A DNA stretch of 64,000 bases from contig NC_080673.1 in assembly GCF_030445035.2 (NCBI RefSeq), positions 183,129,216 to 183,193,215 of the forward strand, read 5' to 3'. How positions within the stretch are numbered: the first letter of the stretch is position 1; the number at the start of each line of letters is the position of its first letter. Shown in pieces: positions 9,521 to 20,573 of this stretch. Source of the stretch: Dasypus novemcinctus (taxonomy: Eukaryota > Chordata > Mammalia > Cingulata > Dasypodidae). The position numbers and the translations under genes were made by a program. Below the pieces are notes generated by a model. That model ran no database searches. It was not told where the DNA came from and was given only the letters and a program-made list of their open reading frames with translations.

Positions 9521-10914
9521 ATAGCATCCCATAGAGCACGGTGCCCCATCATTCTGGACAGCTCCAAATTGATGGGACAGGGAGGGACAGGACTTGTGGA
9601 TGGGCCATTGGTCAAAAGGCAAGTGAGGGTTCTGCAGGTGGGAAGAAGGAAAGGAAGACACGTGATTGCGAACAATGAGGCTGCGTGAATACCTTACAGT
9701 AAAACGCCGTTACACATCCACAGCCGGGGCCTCGACGTTGTCTCCACACCCAGCAGCTTCGCTTCTGTCCAAGTGTTCACAGCCAGCCTCCTGGGGGGCT
9801 TCCACGAGGCTTAGAGGCTGTCCTCCTCTTCGCCTGCTAATCTGCTAGAGGAAAATTCAGCAACTCCAGCTAGAAGGCATGCACACTGCAGCAGCGACCA
9901 TGACGACCCTGTATCGGGCACACTTTGGAGGCCAGGCCCCGGGCTAGCGAAGGCAAGCATCATCTATTTACTGCTCACCCTTTGCGGGTCTGTGCTGTGA
10001 CTCCCTGTCTCCACCTCCAGGCTCTGGGGCCCATCAAGCCTCTCATCCAAGGTCTCATGGCAGATATGTGGCTCTGCTGGGACCTGGCGGGTAATCACGG
10101 GCCCCCTGCCAATCTGCCTCCCCAAATCAGTAAAACAGTCAGAAGGAAAATCGTGGCCAGGAAAAGGGAGAGAAGGAGAGGAAGAGTCTGGAAACCTCCA
10201 AGGACTGGATAATAAGCAGCTCCCTGAATCTTCCACTCTGGCGCCAGAATTAAGAAGAGGAGCACATGACAGTGAGAAAGCTGGCAGGAGGCGCCGAGTC
10301 CAGTTTAATCTGTCCCTGACATCCTGCTTTGCCGCCTGATCCTTGTGATCTGTGGCTCTCAAAAAAAAAGCTGAACACTCTGCCGTGCAATTAGGAACAG
10401 AACCAAACCTCGCTGGCCGGGAGGTGGGACTGGCAAAGCCAGGGGATTAAACTCAAAGTCCCAGAGCAAAGCTTGACTTTGAAGCCTGTTTGTCCAGGAC
10501 TGAGGGAGAGCAAGGAAGGGTGGCGCACCTTCCCAGGCCGTTTCCTGCACGATACGCCTGGAGCAAGGTGCCCCCTGAGCGGGGCGGCTGTGGGGCACAG
10601 AAGGTGCTGACGGCAAACCTGAACCACTGGACACTGGCCCTCAGGGGCCCCCGAGACGCAAGGCGCTGGCCAGAGGGGGCAGGATTACAGGAAGGCTGAC
10701 TGAACTTTCTCCAGAGGGATCAGACACAAAATGGGACACAAGCGCCAAGCCTCTCCCAACTCGTGTAGCCTGGGCGCTAGTCGCCCTCGCAGGTGCAGCG
10801 CTGCGGCGTCTTCCTCCCTGCTGCCCTGAAGGAGAGGATTTCCACTACCATCTAGGACCAAAGAGAAGCGCTGCACGAGAGGATCGTCTGCATTTCTGCG
10901 ACAAGGGTTTAAAA
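9521..10914. other. Unique stretch
   Basis: About 1.4 kb of moderately GC-rich DNA. Several frames of 60-130 codons overlap on both strands with no common reading pattern, splice context or domain. Nothing else is seen. Confidence 0.5.
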
Positions 10915-11106
10915 AGGGCTTCTTAACCTTTTTTGTTCCATGGACCCCTTTGCCAGTCAGGTGAAAACCATGGACCCCTTACTAAGGCCACACTCTACTC
11001 TGGATTATTTAATAAATGTATCACACCCGCACCAACACGTCCCCACAAGAATAATGTTTTTTTGAATTTCAATTCAAGCTCATGGACCCCTGGTTAAGAA
11101 CCCCAG
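10915..11106 (+). mobile_element. MER1-like hAT MITE with target duplication
   Basis: The ends AGGGCTTCTTAACCTTTTTT and GGTTAAGAACCCCAG are inverted. The body carries CATGGACCCCTTTGCCAGTC and CTCATGGACCCCTGG. The flanking 8-bp direct repeat is GTTTAAAA (10907-10914) and GTTTAGAA (11107-11114), the length expected for hAT elements. Non-autonomous. Confidence 0.8.
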
Positions 11107-11114
11107 GTTTAGAA

Positions 11115-11629
11115 GATGGAAGGAAAGAAAGCGGGGAGGGAGGGAGGCAGGGAGGCCTCAAGTTTAGAAACCAAATTAACAATTGTTTTCTATAAAAAAA
11201 AAAAATAGGTCAAACTTACCACTCCTTATTTAACTAGAAACTACTCCGGTCCCTGCAAGCATTTGCCTTGAGCTCATCAACTACACTGCAGAAGGTCAAA
11301 AGGGACAGAGGTAAAAAATGAACTTTTAAGGCATTTGGTCATCTACCTGAGACTGCTGAATCCTAAAGCACGATAATGATAGTGTACAGTTAATGATCTT
11401 GTAAATCAATGGAAATTTTATTTTAGGACGAATCAGAGAACATTAACTCACACTTTCACATGCACAAGCGCCCAAGGTGTTCAAGAGTAAAAATATAAAG
11501 AGAATAAGAAAGTACACACCTTCCCAATGAGTAATCAGTGGATGCTGGGAATCCTTAAGGCCCGGAACAGCTGTCCCCTTAGAAGAATCCCCTCAGCCAC
11601 GATCAGACACTGAGTCCAACACACTGTTG
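11115..11629. other. AT-rich unique stretch
   Basis: Includes a purine-rich GGAGGGAGGCAGGGAGG run near 11136 and a poly-A run near 11195. No repeat family or gene is recognised. Confidence 0.5.
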
Positions 11630-11756
11630 CTGGATGAGCACTGGATTTGGAGTCAGACAGCCTTGGGCGCAATTCCCAGCTCTGCCTCATTCCCATTCCA
11701 GTTGGATCTTGTGCGAATGCCTTATCTTCTCTAAGGCCCACGGTTCCCAACTGTAA
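11630..11756 (-). mobile_element. MIR
   Basis: MIR complement: GAGCACTGGATTTGGAGTCA, GACAGCCTTGGGCGCAATTC, CCAGCTCTGCCTCATTCC, CTTATCTTCTCTAAGGCCC. The later MIR part is cut by the adjacent LTR. Confidence 0.7.
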
Positions 11757-12180
11757 ACAAATACCATGAACTGGGTTGGCCTAAGCAATGGGAATTTATT
11801 GGCTCGAGGTTTTGAGGCTAGGAGAAGTCCAAATTCAGGGCGTCAGCAAGGTGATGCTTTCTCCCTAAAAACTGCCGTGTTCTGGGGCTGGCTGCCAGAG
11901 ATCTTGGTCCTCGGCTTTCCCGCCACATGGCAATACCCGTGGCGGTGTCTTCTTTCTCTTCCAGGTTTCACTGACTTGCAGCTTCTGCTGCTCCTTGTGG
12001 CTTCTCTCTGTGGCCACCTCTATAAGGTCTCCAAAACTAGGATTAAGACCCATCCTGATTCAGTTGGGCCACACATACCTGAAGTAACCTCATCGAAAGG
12101 TCCTATTAATAGTGGGCGTACACCCACAGGAGTGGATTAAGATCTTTCTGGGGTACACACACAGCTACAAGCCACCACAG
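11757..12180 (-). mobile_element. MaLR-type LTR, antisense
   Basis: The plus strand shows the complement of a MaLR/ERVL-type LTR: GGAATTTATTGGCTCGAGG, GCGTCAGCAAGGTGATGC, TTCTGGGGCTGGCTGCCAG, CCACATGGCAATACCC, ATTAAGACCCATCCTGATTC, CATCGAAAGGTCCTATTAAT. A second copy lies at 22390-22760. The 124-codon plus-strand frame inside it is a by-product and not a gene. Confidence 0.7.
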
Positions 12181-13099
12181 TAGGGTTAACGGAGTTGGAA
12201 GCCTTAAAGCTATTTGAGTGTTTATTGAACCGCTGCTCTGCACCAGGCCCAATTTTAAGCAATAGGGACACAGAACAAACAAAACAAAGACCTGCCCTCA
12301 TGGAATTTATAACCAAGGGGGACAATAAAGAAATTCTAAAAGGCAGAGAATATCAGACTGTGATGAGAAGGAGACAGGGAGACTGGGAGGGGATTGCTGA
12401 TTGATTTAGGCTGGTTGGGGAAGGCTGGTCATCAGGAGGCATGAATGAAGCAATGCACCTTGCAGACTCTGGGGGAAGAGGGTACAAAGGTCCTAAGACA
12501 GGAGCCTGTTTAGCATGTTCAGGTAGCGAGGAACCAGTGCAGTTGGAGCAGAGTGAGCAAGGTGGGGCGAAGAAGGAGATTAAGAAAGACAGGCATGGGA
12601 GTGGGAGGAGGAAGGAAAGAAGATATGGATTTCCCCCTGAGCGAACTGGGACTCTCATGAAAGGGCGTGACTGGCTAATATTTTAAAATACAGCTTTGCC
12701 TGCGGCAAGGAGAAGAAGCTGGGAGAAACTAGGGCAGGAAAAGAGTGACCAATCAGAAGTGATTGAAATCATCTGGGCAAGAGATGATGGTGGTTGTAGG
12801 GGTAGAGGTACTGAGGCCTAAGGGACTTAGGATGTACTTTGAAGGTAGGACCAACAGGGTTTGTGGAAGGATTAGCTGTGAGTATTTGGACTGAGAATCT
12901 GGAAGGATGGGTTGCCACTAACTGAAATGAGAAAAACTATAGAAGGAATTAGTTTGTGGAAAAGAAATCAGGAGTTCAGTGTTGAACATGCTAAGTTTAA
13001 AACGTCTATTAGACATCCAAGTGGAGATGGTAGTCAACAGATGGATATATGAGCCTGGAGTTTAGGGGAGAAGTTGCTGTATTAATAGATGCTGTTTTT

Positions 13100-14105
13100 T
13101 GCTGTTGTTGTTGCTGTTTTTTAATATACTTTATTTTTATTTTTTAAAGATATTTAGATTACATAAATGTTACATAAAAAATATGGGGGATTCCCATATG
13201 CCCCACTACCCCTCCCACATTTTCCCACTCTAACAATATCCTTCATGAGTGCGGTACATTTATTACAGTTGATGAACACATATTGGAGCATTGCCATAAG
13301 CGTGAATTATAGTTTACATTGTAGTTTACGCTCTCTCCTGCACAGTTTTGTAACTTATGGCAAGATATATAATGGCCTGTATCTATCATTGCAATGTCAT
13401 TCAGGACAATTCCCAAATCCCGAAAATGCCCTCATATTATACCTGTTTTTTCCTCTCCCTCCCCTCAGAACCTCCAGTGCGCACTGCCTCCACATCAATG
13501 ATATATGTTCTTCTGTTGCTAGAATCGTAATAAGTCTATAGTAAAATATGTAGGTCTGTCTACTCCATCATTCATTCCCCAGTCCTGAAGATTCTGGGAT
13601 GATGATGCCCACTCTGCCTCTAATTGAGAGGGGGCTTCGATCCCATGGGGCAGTGGATGGGACTATTTTGCTTGCAGATGCAGACTCTCTGTCCCTTGGA
13701 ATGGTCATTGTCCATCATCATTTCCTTGTTAGTTGTCCTGGGTGAGTCCAATGAACTGGAGAGTAGGTGTTGCAACTCTGTTGAGATTCAGGGCCTAGCT
13801 GGCACAATCTTTGGACAATCCAAAGATTTAAGTCTCTTGAACAAACACCTATCAACTGTAGCACTAATTATAGGTTCAAACAGAAGGGGCAGAAGAGCTA
13901 TGTTTAGGGAAAACACAACTGAGTCCAATTCTGTCACACTGAGGAGCATAAATTCCCAAGTAGTGCTCACTGGCAGAGTGCCAAACTCCTGAGCTGTCTG
14001 TTCTGCCTATAGTGTCTGGATGTCTCCAGAGCCCTCAGGAGTTTGAGGCAATATTTACTTTGGTAGTCCATGAGATCCTGCTGAGACTTGCATAAGTGAA
14101 ACCTC
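13100..14105 (-). mobile_element. LINE-like 3' end inserted in L2
   Basis: A T-rich run at 13095-13145 (complement of a poly-A tail) is followed by TTAGATTACATAAATGTTAC, CATATGCCCCACTACCCC, GTTTACATTGTAGTTTACGC, then long sequence ending near GTCTGGATGTCTCCAGAGCC. The first 100 bp recur at 1625-1735 and 53605-53765. The layout, with a poly-A tail and varying 5' truncation, fits a LINE. I recall this as abundant in xenarthran DNA but cannot name it securely. Confidence 0.65.
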
Positions 14106-14282
14106 TAGAGGCAGTTTTTAAATTGATGAGGGTAGATGTGCTCACCTAGCAAATAAGTGCAGACAGAGAAGAAATCAAGGGCTCCAGTGTTTAGAAGTCA
14201 GAGAGACAAGGAGAAGCAGCAAAGAAGAGTAGGAGTGGCTGGTGAAGGTAGAAGGAAAACCAGGGTCCCCAAGGAGTCTATG

Positions 14283-14497
14283 CCAGGTCAGCAAGCTTTT
14301 CCCATAAATGGCCACATAGTAAATATTTTTGTCCTTGTGGGTTATGAGGTGCCTGTTGACACTACTCAACTCTGCCATTGTAGTGTAAAAGCAGTCATTG
14401 ACAATATATAAACAAATGGACATGGCTAAGTTCCAATACAGCTTTATTTGCAAAAACAGGTGGCAGGCTTGATTTGTCCTACAAGCCAATCACTGGC
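14283..14497 (+). mobile_element. hAT-type MITE relic inserted in L2
   Basis: Contains AGCAAGCTTTTCCCATAAAT, GGCCACATAGTAAATATTTT, CTACTCAACTCTGCCATTGT, AGTTCCAATACAGCTTTATT and GCAAAAACAGGTGGCAGGC. This order matches a widespread mammalian hAT-type MITE (GGCAAACTTTTTCTGTAAAG type). Non-autonomous, and it breaks the L2. Confidence 0.65.
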
Positions 14498-14810
14498 TCA
14501 TGCAAATGGCCTCCTGGGTGTTATGTTGTGTGAAAAGAGAACTGAGAGACTTGGAAGCCAAGTGGACAAAGTGTTGCAAGGGAGAGTGATGAATGGCACC
14601 AAACGCTGCTGACAGGTTGAGTAAGATGGAGAACGAGAGGAGGCCATTGGCTCTAGAAGCACATGGACCATCAGGGACCTTGCCAAGAGTATTTTCACTG
14701 GAGTGCTGAGGGCAGGTGATTGATGGGATGGTCAAAAAGAGAATGGTAGGGAACCGTGGGCATAAACAACTCTTTGAAGGAGTTTTAGGTCCTGGCAAAA
14801 AGAAGGTATT

Positions 14811-16239
14811 CCATAGATGTTAATTCTTTTCCCACAAATAGATCAGTGACACAACACTAGCAACTGATATAGAGCTACAGAATTTATAAGGCACGTGTGC
14901 AGTGTTGCGGCCTGATTCAGTGATGACAACTGAGCATTTTCACATGAAGTACCTCATGTTAGTTATTTAGACTCACAAGAAAAACAGAACTTTGAGCTCT
15001 CAAGTTTGGTTAGAAACCCCAAAAATATGACTTGAATTAGGTGGCATGGTCTTCCAGGCATCATTTGGTCAAGTCATTGTACTTCAGATCCCAAGCATGG
15101 GGTGCCTGTCCTGGAATGAAAAGGACTGAGGGAGGCAGGTGGCTGCATGATGGTGAGGCCAAGTCCACACTTGGCCCAAATATTCCATTCTGAACCCATA
15201 CAACCACCTGCACAGCCCAGCTGTCTATATAGCCAAGCAAATTTTTCATTAACCGGGGTGAATTACTGACATGGGACCCATCCAATGAAAAGGCCTAAAT
15301 TTATGCCATACTTTGTTTCCCAGGGAGCCAAACTATTTCATATAAATTACCTCATTGATGGCCAAAGCCCTTGTGTGAGATTTAGAATTATTATTTCTTT
15401 TTCATCTTGACACCCAGTCTGTAGGACAATAAATATTACATGCTGATGTTTATGAGGCAGGACTGAGGACCATGTGTGTGAACTTGATGATGCAGCATTT
15501 GCCTCTGAGGGGAGCCCTGGGGTGGAGAGATGACTGGGAAAAGTTTGGTCTAACCAACTGTTCTGGGCATGTTTGCCACTCATCCTCAGCTCCTGCTCTC
15601 CTGGGGGACCATGTTTTTATGAATGTGCTTCCTTCTGCACTTTCCCTTGCCCATGACAGCTAATTGGACCAGGAATGGACCTCACCCACAGGACAGATGA
15701 TCTGTAGGCAGGCTGAGGCTTATGGTCTATATATACCAGGCTTGATGTGATGAGCTGAGCCAATTGCTTGCCTTTCTCCCTTGGAGAAAGTCCCCCCATG
15801 AGACACAAAGAGATAAAGAGGAGTAGATCCACAGGCAGCACCTCCGTCCCACAGATGGTGCTGTCCTAAAGTGAAGAGCCATGAATTTCTGGACTCAAGA
15901 GTTCCCTGGGGCTAGCATGGATACAGGCAAGAACCTACTGCACCATTCTCAAAAGTTTCCATGAGATTCGGTCCTCATTACCTTTATACATATAGCCCTG
16001 GGTTCAGTTATTGCAAAGGCTTGGGAACCCCAAACAGGAAGCTACTCAAACAGCTCATCTGCTCCTAACAATGTGTCTGCAGAAAACAAAACCCCAGATG
16101 GACAAACTAGAAGAGTGAATGTCATGGAGAGTGGGAAACCCCAGGAGACCCTCCTGTTTGATTTCTTCTCCCCAGTGTTCTGCATTGACCTATGTCATTT
16201 CTATGGCTTCAGGCCAGAGACCCAGCCCTGCCCCATCTC
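14811..16239. other. Unique stretch
   Basis: No confident element. Weak MIR-like pieces occur near 14935-14990 and 15335-15420. No coding evidence. Confidence 0.45.
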
Positions 16240-16615
16240 ATTCTTATTCATTTATCCAAGAAACATTCACTGGGCACCTACTAAGAGCCTCCACCCTAGC
16301 TACTGGGGCTACAGGAGGGAATGAAAAAGACCCAATCTCTGGCCTCGTGAGCTTACACTCTGGAAAGAGAAACAGATAATTCCATCAGCAAGTACATTAC
16401 AACATTACACAGCTGAAGAGAGCAAGAGGTCGACAGAGAGAACCACAGAGCTAGAGAAATAACTCTTGGTCTTGAGGAAATCAGGGGGGCTTTCTAGAGG
16501 AAGTGATACTTAATTTAAGGCTTGAATGGGTAATGCAGGTTGGTCAAGGAGGAGGTAGGGGAGCTTTAGAGGCCAAGATAGCTGTACATGTGGCGGCCAG
16601 AGCAAGGTCCCTTGA
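16240..16615 (-). mobile_element. L2 3' end, antisense
   Basis: L2 complement: TTATTCATTTATCCAAGAAA, CATTCACTGGGCACCTACTA, CTACTGGGGCTACAGGAGG, GTGAGCTTACACTCTGGAAA, and further AAGTGATACTTAATTTAAGG. Confidence 0.8.
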
Positions 16616-16722
16616 GTAATTAAAATCAGACACAACCCAGCACCCAGGGAATGCCCCAGTGGGAGACTGGATTAGACAAACTCCCAAGTTCCTTCCAACT
16701 TATAAAGTCCTCGATTTTAAGT

Positions 16723-17082
16723 CAGGGGTCCTTAACCGTTTTTGTCCCACGGACCCCTTTGCCAATCAGGTGAAAACCACAGACCCCTTCTCCAAATGCA
16801 GCAGCAGACAGTTTTATGACACTCAACTAGCGTCGGCCTAACAACTACCATCGTTTCGAAGTATGGATGAGCGTAAGTGATTTTTCAAGATATGCAACAA
16901 CTGTAATGCGATCTGAAATGAATATTACTGTAGTTTATTGCATACATTCATAAGGAAAGGCAAGGCTAGATTTCAGTTAGAGGTCAGAGAAAATAAAGAT
17001 AATAAATTGATTTTTTTCAATTCGAGCTCACAGACCCTCTGAAATCTTTAGGGGTCTGTGGACCCCTGGTTAAGAACCCCTG
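16723..17082 (+). mobile_element. MER1-like hAT, longer copy
   Basis: Ends CAGGGGTCCTTAACCG and GTTAAGAACCCCTG are inverted. The body has GACCCCTTTGCCAATCAGG, CTAACAACTACCATCGTTTC, GAAGTATGGATGAGCG and TTTCAGTTAGAGGTCAGAG, the order of MER1A-type elements. It is longer than the two sister copies at 6982-7137 and 10915-11106, which look like internal-deletion derivatives. Confidence 0.8.
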
Positions 17083-17589
17083 TTCCAAATGGAGCCCAGA
17101 ATCCAGTTTGGGTTCACCTAAGAACAGACCTGGGCCCAGAGGGTCCTTCAATTAGGAGTGAAGGCAAGGCCTGAGGCTGCCCCTGTCGTGGGGCATGAAT
17201 CCAGACCGCATCCACTGCTGAGAACGGGGCTGTAGCACAGCCTTGGGGCCTCCAGTGCAGGAGAAAGCACACCAGCGCCCAGCTTCCCCCCAGGATTGGG
17301 ACCCATCTGAGGGTTGATTCCGCACACCTGGCCAGCCCGGAATGGGGAGACACGAGCTCCAGACTTGATGGATGCAGGAAACCCCTTTAAGTAGTAAAGG
17401 GAATTCGGCTTCTGCTCAGCTCTGGGGATAGCCAGCACACTCTCGCTGCCCCTTCTTTCCTGACACGGTTCTAAGAGTGGGGAAGTAGGCTGAATCTGGA
17501 CTATCAATGTTTGAGTTTCATACTCTAGGTAAGTGAGGGCGAGATAATCCAGGAGCCACCTTATGCTATCAGGCATGGAATTCAGCCCA
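17083..17589. other. Unique stretch
   Basis: No repeat recognised. The 142-codon minus frame across it has no identifiable domain. Confidence 0.45.
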
Positions 17590-17762
17590 CGCCCAGCATT
17601 TACTAAGAAAGGTCACCGGATGCCAGGTAAGTACTTCTATTACTATCCCGTTTTACAGATGAGGAAACTGAGGCCCTGACTGGTAAAGTAACTTGCCCAA
17701 GGCCACTCAGCTGGGAGGTGGGGAAGCTCAGATATGGATTCTGCTCATTTGCTGCTAGAGGT
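17590..17762 (+). mobile_element. MIR
   Basis: Well preserved MIR core and 3' part: CCCGTTTTACAGATGAGGAA, ACTGAGGCCCTGACTGG, AAGTAACTTGCCCAAGGCC, ACTCAGCTGGGAGGTGG. Confidence 0.85.
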
Positions 17763-18049
17763 CAAAGGTTAGAGGTCAGGAACCACATCTATTTAACTTC
17801 TCCTGGTAGCCCACATCTTACCGCAGCTGCAGCCCCTCCTCCGCACACCTTGTAAATGGGTTTTAATGATGACCTTCCTATTAAATCAGTCTTTACATCT
17901 GCTTCTACAAACTTACCTTGGTGCCACTGAGGCTCTGAACAAACTCTGACAGCTTGGGTTGCAAATATATGTTGAATGAAATGCGTAAAAGAGAGTTATT
18001 TTTGTCCTCCCCTCCCCTCACTTTTCACTTTCTTCCCTTGGTATCTTTC

Positions 18050-18454
18050 TTTTTTTTTAAAGATTTTTATTTTATTTATTCCACCCCCCTAACCTCCGTC
18101 TGCTCTGTGTCCACTCGCTCTGTGCTCTTCTGTTTCCACTTGCACCCTTGGCGGCACCGGGAAACTGTGTCTCTTTTTTTGTTGTGTCATCTTGCTGCGT
18201 CAGCTCTCCATGTGCGTGGCACCACTCCTGGGTGAGCTACACTTCTTTCATACAGGGCAGCTCTCCTTGCAGCACACGCTCCTTGCACAGGGAGCACCCC
18301 CATGCGGGGGCACCCCGTGGCATAGCACTCCTTGTGTGCGGCAGCTCTATGCGTGGGCCAGCTCACCACACTGGTCAGGAGGCCCTGGGGATCGAACCCT
18401 GGACCCTCCATATGGTAGATGGACGCTCTATCAGTTGAACCACATCCATTTCCC
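18050..18454 (-). mobile_element. DAS-III SINE, full length
   Basis: Full DAS-III on the minus strand. The A-tail complement is at 18050, then the complement of AAATAAATAAATC-type sequence, the internal body, and the tRNA-Ala-like head near 18380-18450 (GGGGATCGAACCCTGGACCC). The 11-bp target duplication is TGGTATCTTTC at 18039-18049 and 18455-18465. Overlapping frames of about 100 codons are SINE artefacts. Confidence 0.92.
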
Positions 18455-18545
18455 TGGTATCTTTCGTAAAGCATCACATCACCCAAGACACTTCCAACTT
18501 TAGCAAAAGTTCTTCATTTCCAGTTTCTACTCACTTTCACCACCC

Positions 18546-18576
18546 AACACACACACACACACACACACACACACAG
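18546..18576. repeat. (CA)n microsatellite
   Basis: About 15 uninterrupted CA units. Likely polymorphic. Confidence 0.95.
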
Positions 18577-18631
18577 CTCTCCTACTTCTACAATTCCCAG
18601 TCCTGGTTGGACTCTAGGTTAAAATCTTGGC

Positions 18632-18792
18632 TCTTCCCGGAGGGAATCACGGCTGAGATCAGCAGCCATCTTGCTTCACCGCGTGGCGGCTGACTTTGGT
18701 GAGAAAGCACCTCTTCCGGTGCCTTGAGTTGGACTTTTCACGGCCTTGGAACGGTAAGCTTTTACCCCAAATAAATCTTCTTTCTAAAAGAA
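18632..18792 (+). mobile_element. MaLR-like LTR 3' fragment
   Basis: Contains CAGCAGCCATCTTGCTTCAC, TGACTTTGGTGAGAAAGC, AACGGTAAGCTTTTACCCC and AAATAAATC, in the same order as 44120-44230 and 150-290. It carries the AATAAA polyadenylation signal and ends in an A-run, so it may be the 3' end of a retroposed transcript terminating in the LTR. Confidence 0.6.
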
Positions 18793-18799
18793 AAAAAAC

Positions 18800-18910
18800 A
18801 CAACTTTTCTAGTACTATGCACTAGTTCTGTAACTTTGTGCCAAGTTTTTAAAAACTTTCCAAACCTCCATTTTCTCATTTGTTAAAGAGAAACTATTAT
18901 ATATGCACAG
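18800..18910 (-). mobile_element. MIR fragment
   Basis: Weak MIR complement: ACTAGTTCTGTAACTTTGTG, CCATTTTCTCATTTGTTAAA. Confidence 0.4.
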
Positions 18911-19114
18911 TGAACAAAACCTCCCGTCCTTGGAGAGTTTACCTTCTGGTAGTGACTGATCAACCTTCTGAGAAAAATGTCTAACTATTTGCCTTCCTCA
19001 ATCTCTTTCATATATATCAAAAGCCAACCTTTGTACAAACATTCATGCCGATGATGAAGGCCGAAACGCAAAATTGGGACAACTTCATTTAGGTTTACTC
19101 ACAAATAATAATTT

Positions 19115-19118
<4 letters not shown>

Positions 19119-19146
<28 letters not shown>
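19119..19146. repeat. (TA)n microsatellite
   Basis: About 14 TA units. Confidence 0.95.
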
Positions 19147-19149
<3 letters not shown>

Positions 19150-19150
<1 letters not shown>

Positions 19151-20450
19151 CAAAAAGAAAAGGGACCTAACTTCAGAACTGTCTCGTGGGTCAAATAAAA
19201 TAATACAGAAAATCACTTGCTCTGTGCCTGTAGTATTGTAGATACTCAAAGGGTAGTTGTTTCCTTTGCCTTTCAAGCATAAAATTTAGACCTTACCTGT
19301 ATCCCTCCAAATCTCCAAGGTTAATTCCTTCTCTCAGAATATCTGGAAGGCACATGATATTTTCATCTTGGCTTAGAACCAACTCTAAGCCACCACACAC
19401 ATACACACACATGCATGCACACACACGGACAAAGCCATAAAACAATTGGCAATAACTCTGCTATCAATTAATTATCAGGGAGTGTAAATGTGTGCTCAAG
19501 GCTCCAATTTATAGACTATGATAGGGTTGTTTCAAAGAGTGAAATTCCTTGAAACCTTGAAGGAAATGGTTTCCTGGAAAGCCAAGTGGCAGGGAAGCAC
19601 TGCTGGAAGCTACTCCTACCTGGAGGCCATTATCACCATCACCAGTCAGTAACCAACAGGATTCAGGCCTGAAAAAAGCTGAGACTGAACTGCAGGGAGA
19701 GACTCACTGGAAGGTTGGAGGAGGCAAGGACTTGTACATGGGTAAGAAGAAATCTGGAGCAATTGAGATCCCAGGACAAAACCAGTGTGGTCGTCAGGAA
19801 CGGAACACAGGTGTTTTGTTTTTCAACTTTGGCCCAGGCTAGAGACCACAATAGAAGCCAACAAGTCTGAATTCTTGGAAGGGCCTTGAGAGGTTTACTG
19901 GTTGGATGGCAAGCCCTTGAGTCCTTCCTTCATTTCCCTGCCAACTAAGATTTTTCAGATCAGCAGTGGAAATATTGGAAGGCCCCTCCTGCTGTTTCTA
20001 AGATCCTTCAGAGTCCTTTAGCAAATGCTTTGATTCAAACCATTCACCAAGAAGAACTCTTTACTTTGAATTTCCCCAACACTAAATATTTGAATTGAAT
20101 CTGAAGAGAAATTGGGATGTTTGGGGAGGTTAAGAGAAGACTTAAGATATCTTGGTTTCACTCAATTTTTCTTGAGGGTTAGCTTTGAATTAAAGCAAAT
20201 ACATCTGTATTTTGTAATGTATTATTCTTATGCAATCTCTCTGAGCTTTCAACCTTAAAGGAGACAGGTTGAGATAAGTCAAAGAGTTTCTATTTATATA
20301 ACTCAGTAATTTGAAATTTGACTAGAAAGTAATGAGGGTGACTTTTAGAGTAAATATTCCAGAACTTTCACAACAGAACAAGTGTTGGCTTCAGAGTGGT
20401 CACTTTCAGAGGATATGCTCCAATTTGGAAAGATTTCCTATAGCTCAAAA
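19150..20450. other. Unique stretch
   Basis: AT-rich DNA with a short impure CA-rich run near 19395-19430. No recognised repeat or gene. Confidence 0.5.
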
Positions 20451-20461
20451 CATATTCTACA

Positions 20462-20562
20462 GGAGAGCAGGTGTAGCTCCGTGTTGAGTGCCTGCCTCAC
20501 ATGTACAAGGTCCCAGGTTGAATCCCTCTACCTCCTAAAGCAAGCAAGCAAACAAACAAAAT
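20462..20562 (+). mobile_element. DAS-I SINE, short
   Basis: A tRNA-like head (GAGCAGGTGTAGCTCCGTG, CCTGCCTCACATGTACAAGG, GGTTGAATCCCTCTACCTCC) is followed by a CAAGCAAGCAAACAAACAAA tail. Target duplication CATATTCTACA (20451-20461) / CACATTCTACA (20563-20573). Confidence 0.88.
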
Positions 20563-20573
20563 CACATTCTACA

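Larger units (their letters stand above)
12205..14810 (-). mobile_element. Long antisense L2, interrupted twice
   Basis: L2 complement runs from TTTGAGTGTTTATTGAACCG and the CAGGCCCAATTTTAAGCAAT block to GATGGAGAACGAGAGGAGG near 14625. It passes through GGTCCTAAGACAGGAGCCTG, GGAGCAGAGTGAGCAAGG and GCAAGAGATGATGGTGG. It is interrupted by a LINE-like 3' end at 13100-14105 and by a hAT relic at 14283-14497. L2 resumes after each insertion in the right order, so this is one ancient copy with two younger insertions. No intact coding frame. Confidence 0.8.
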
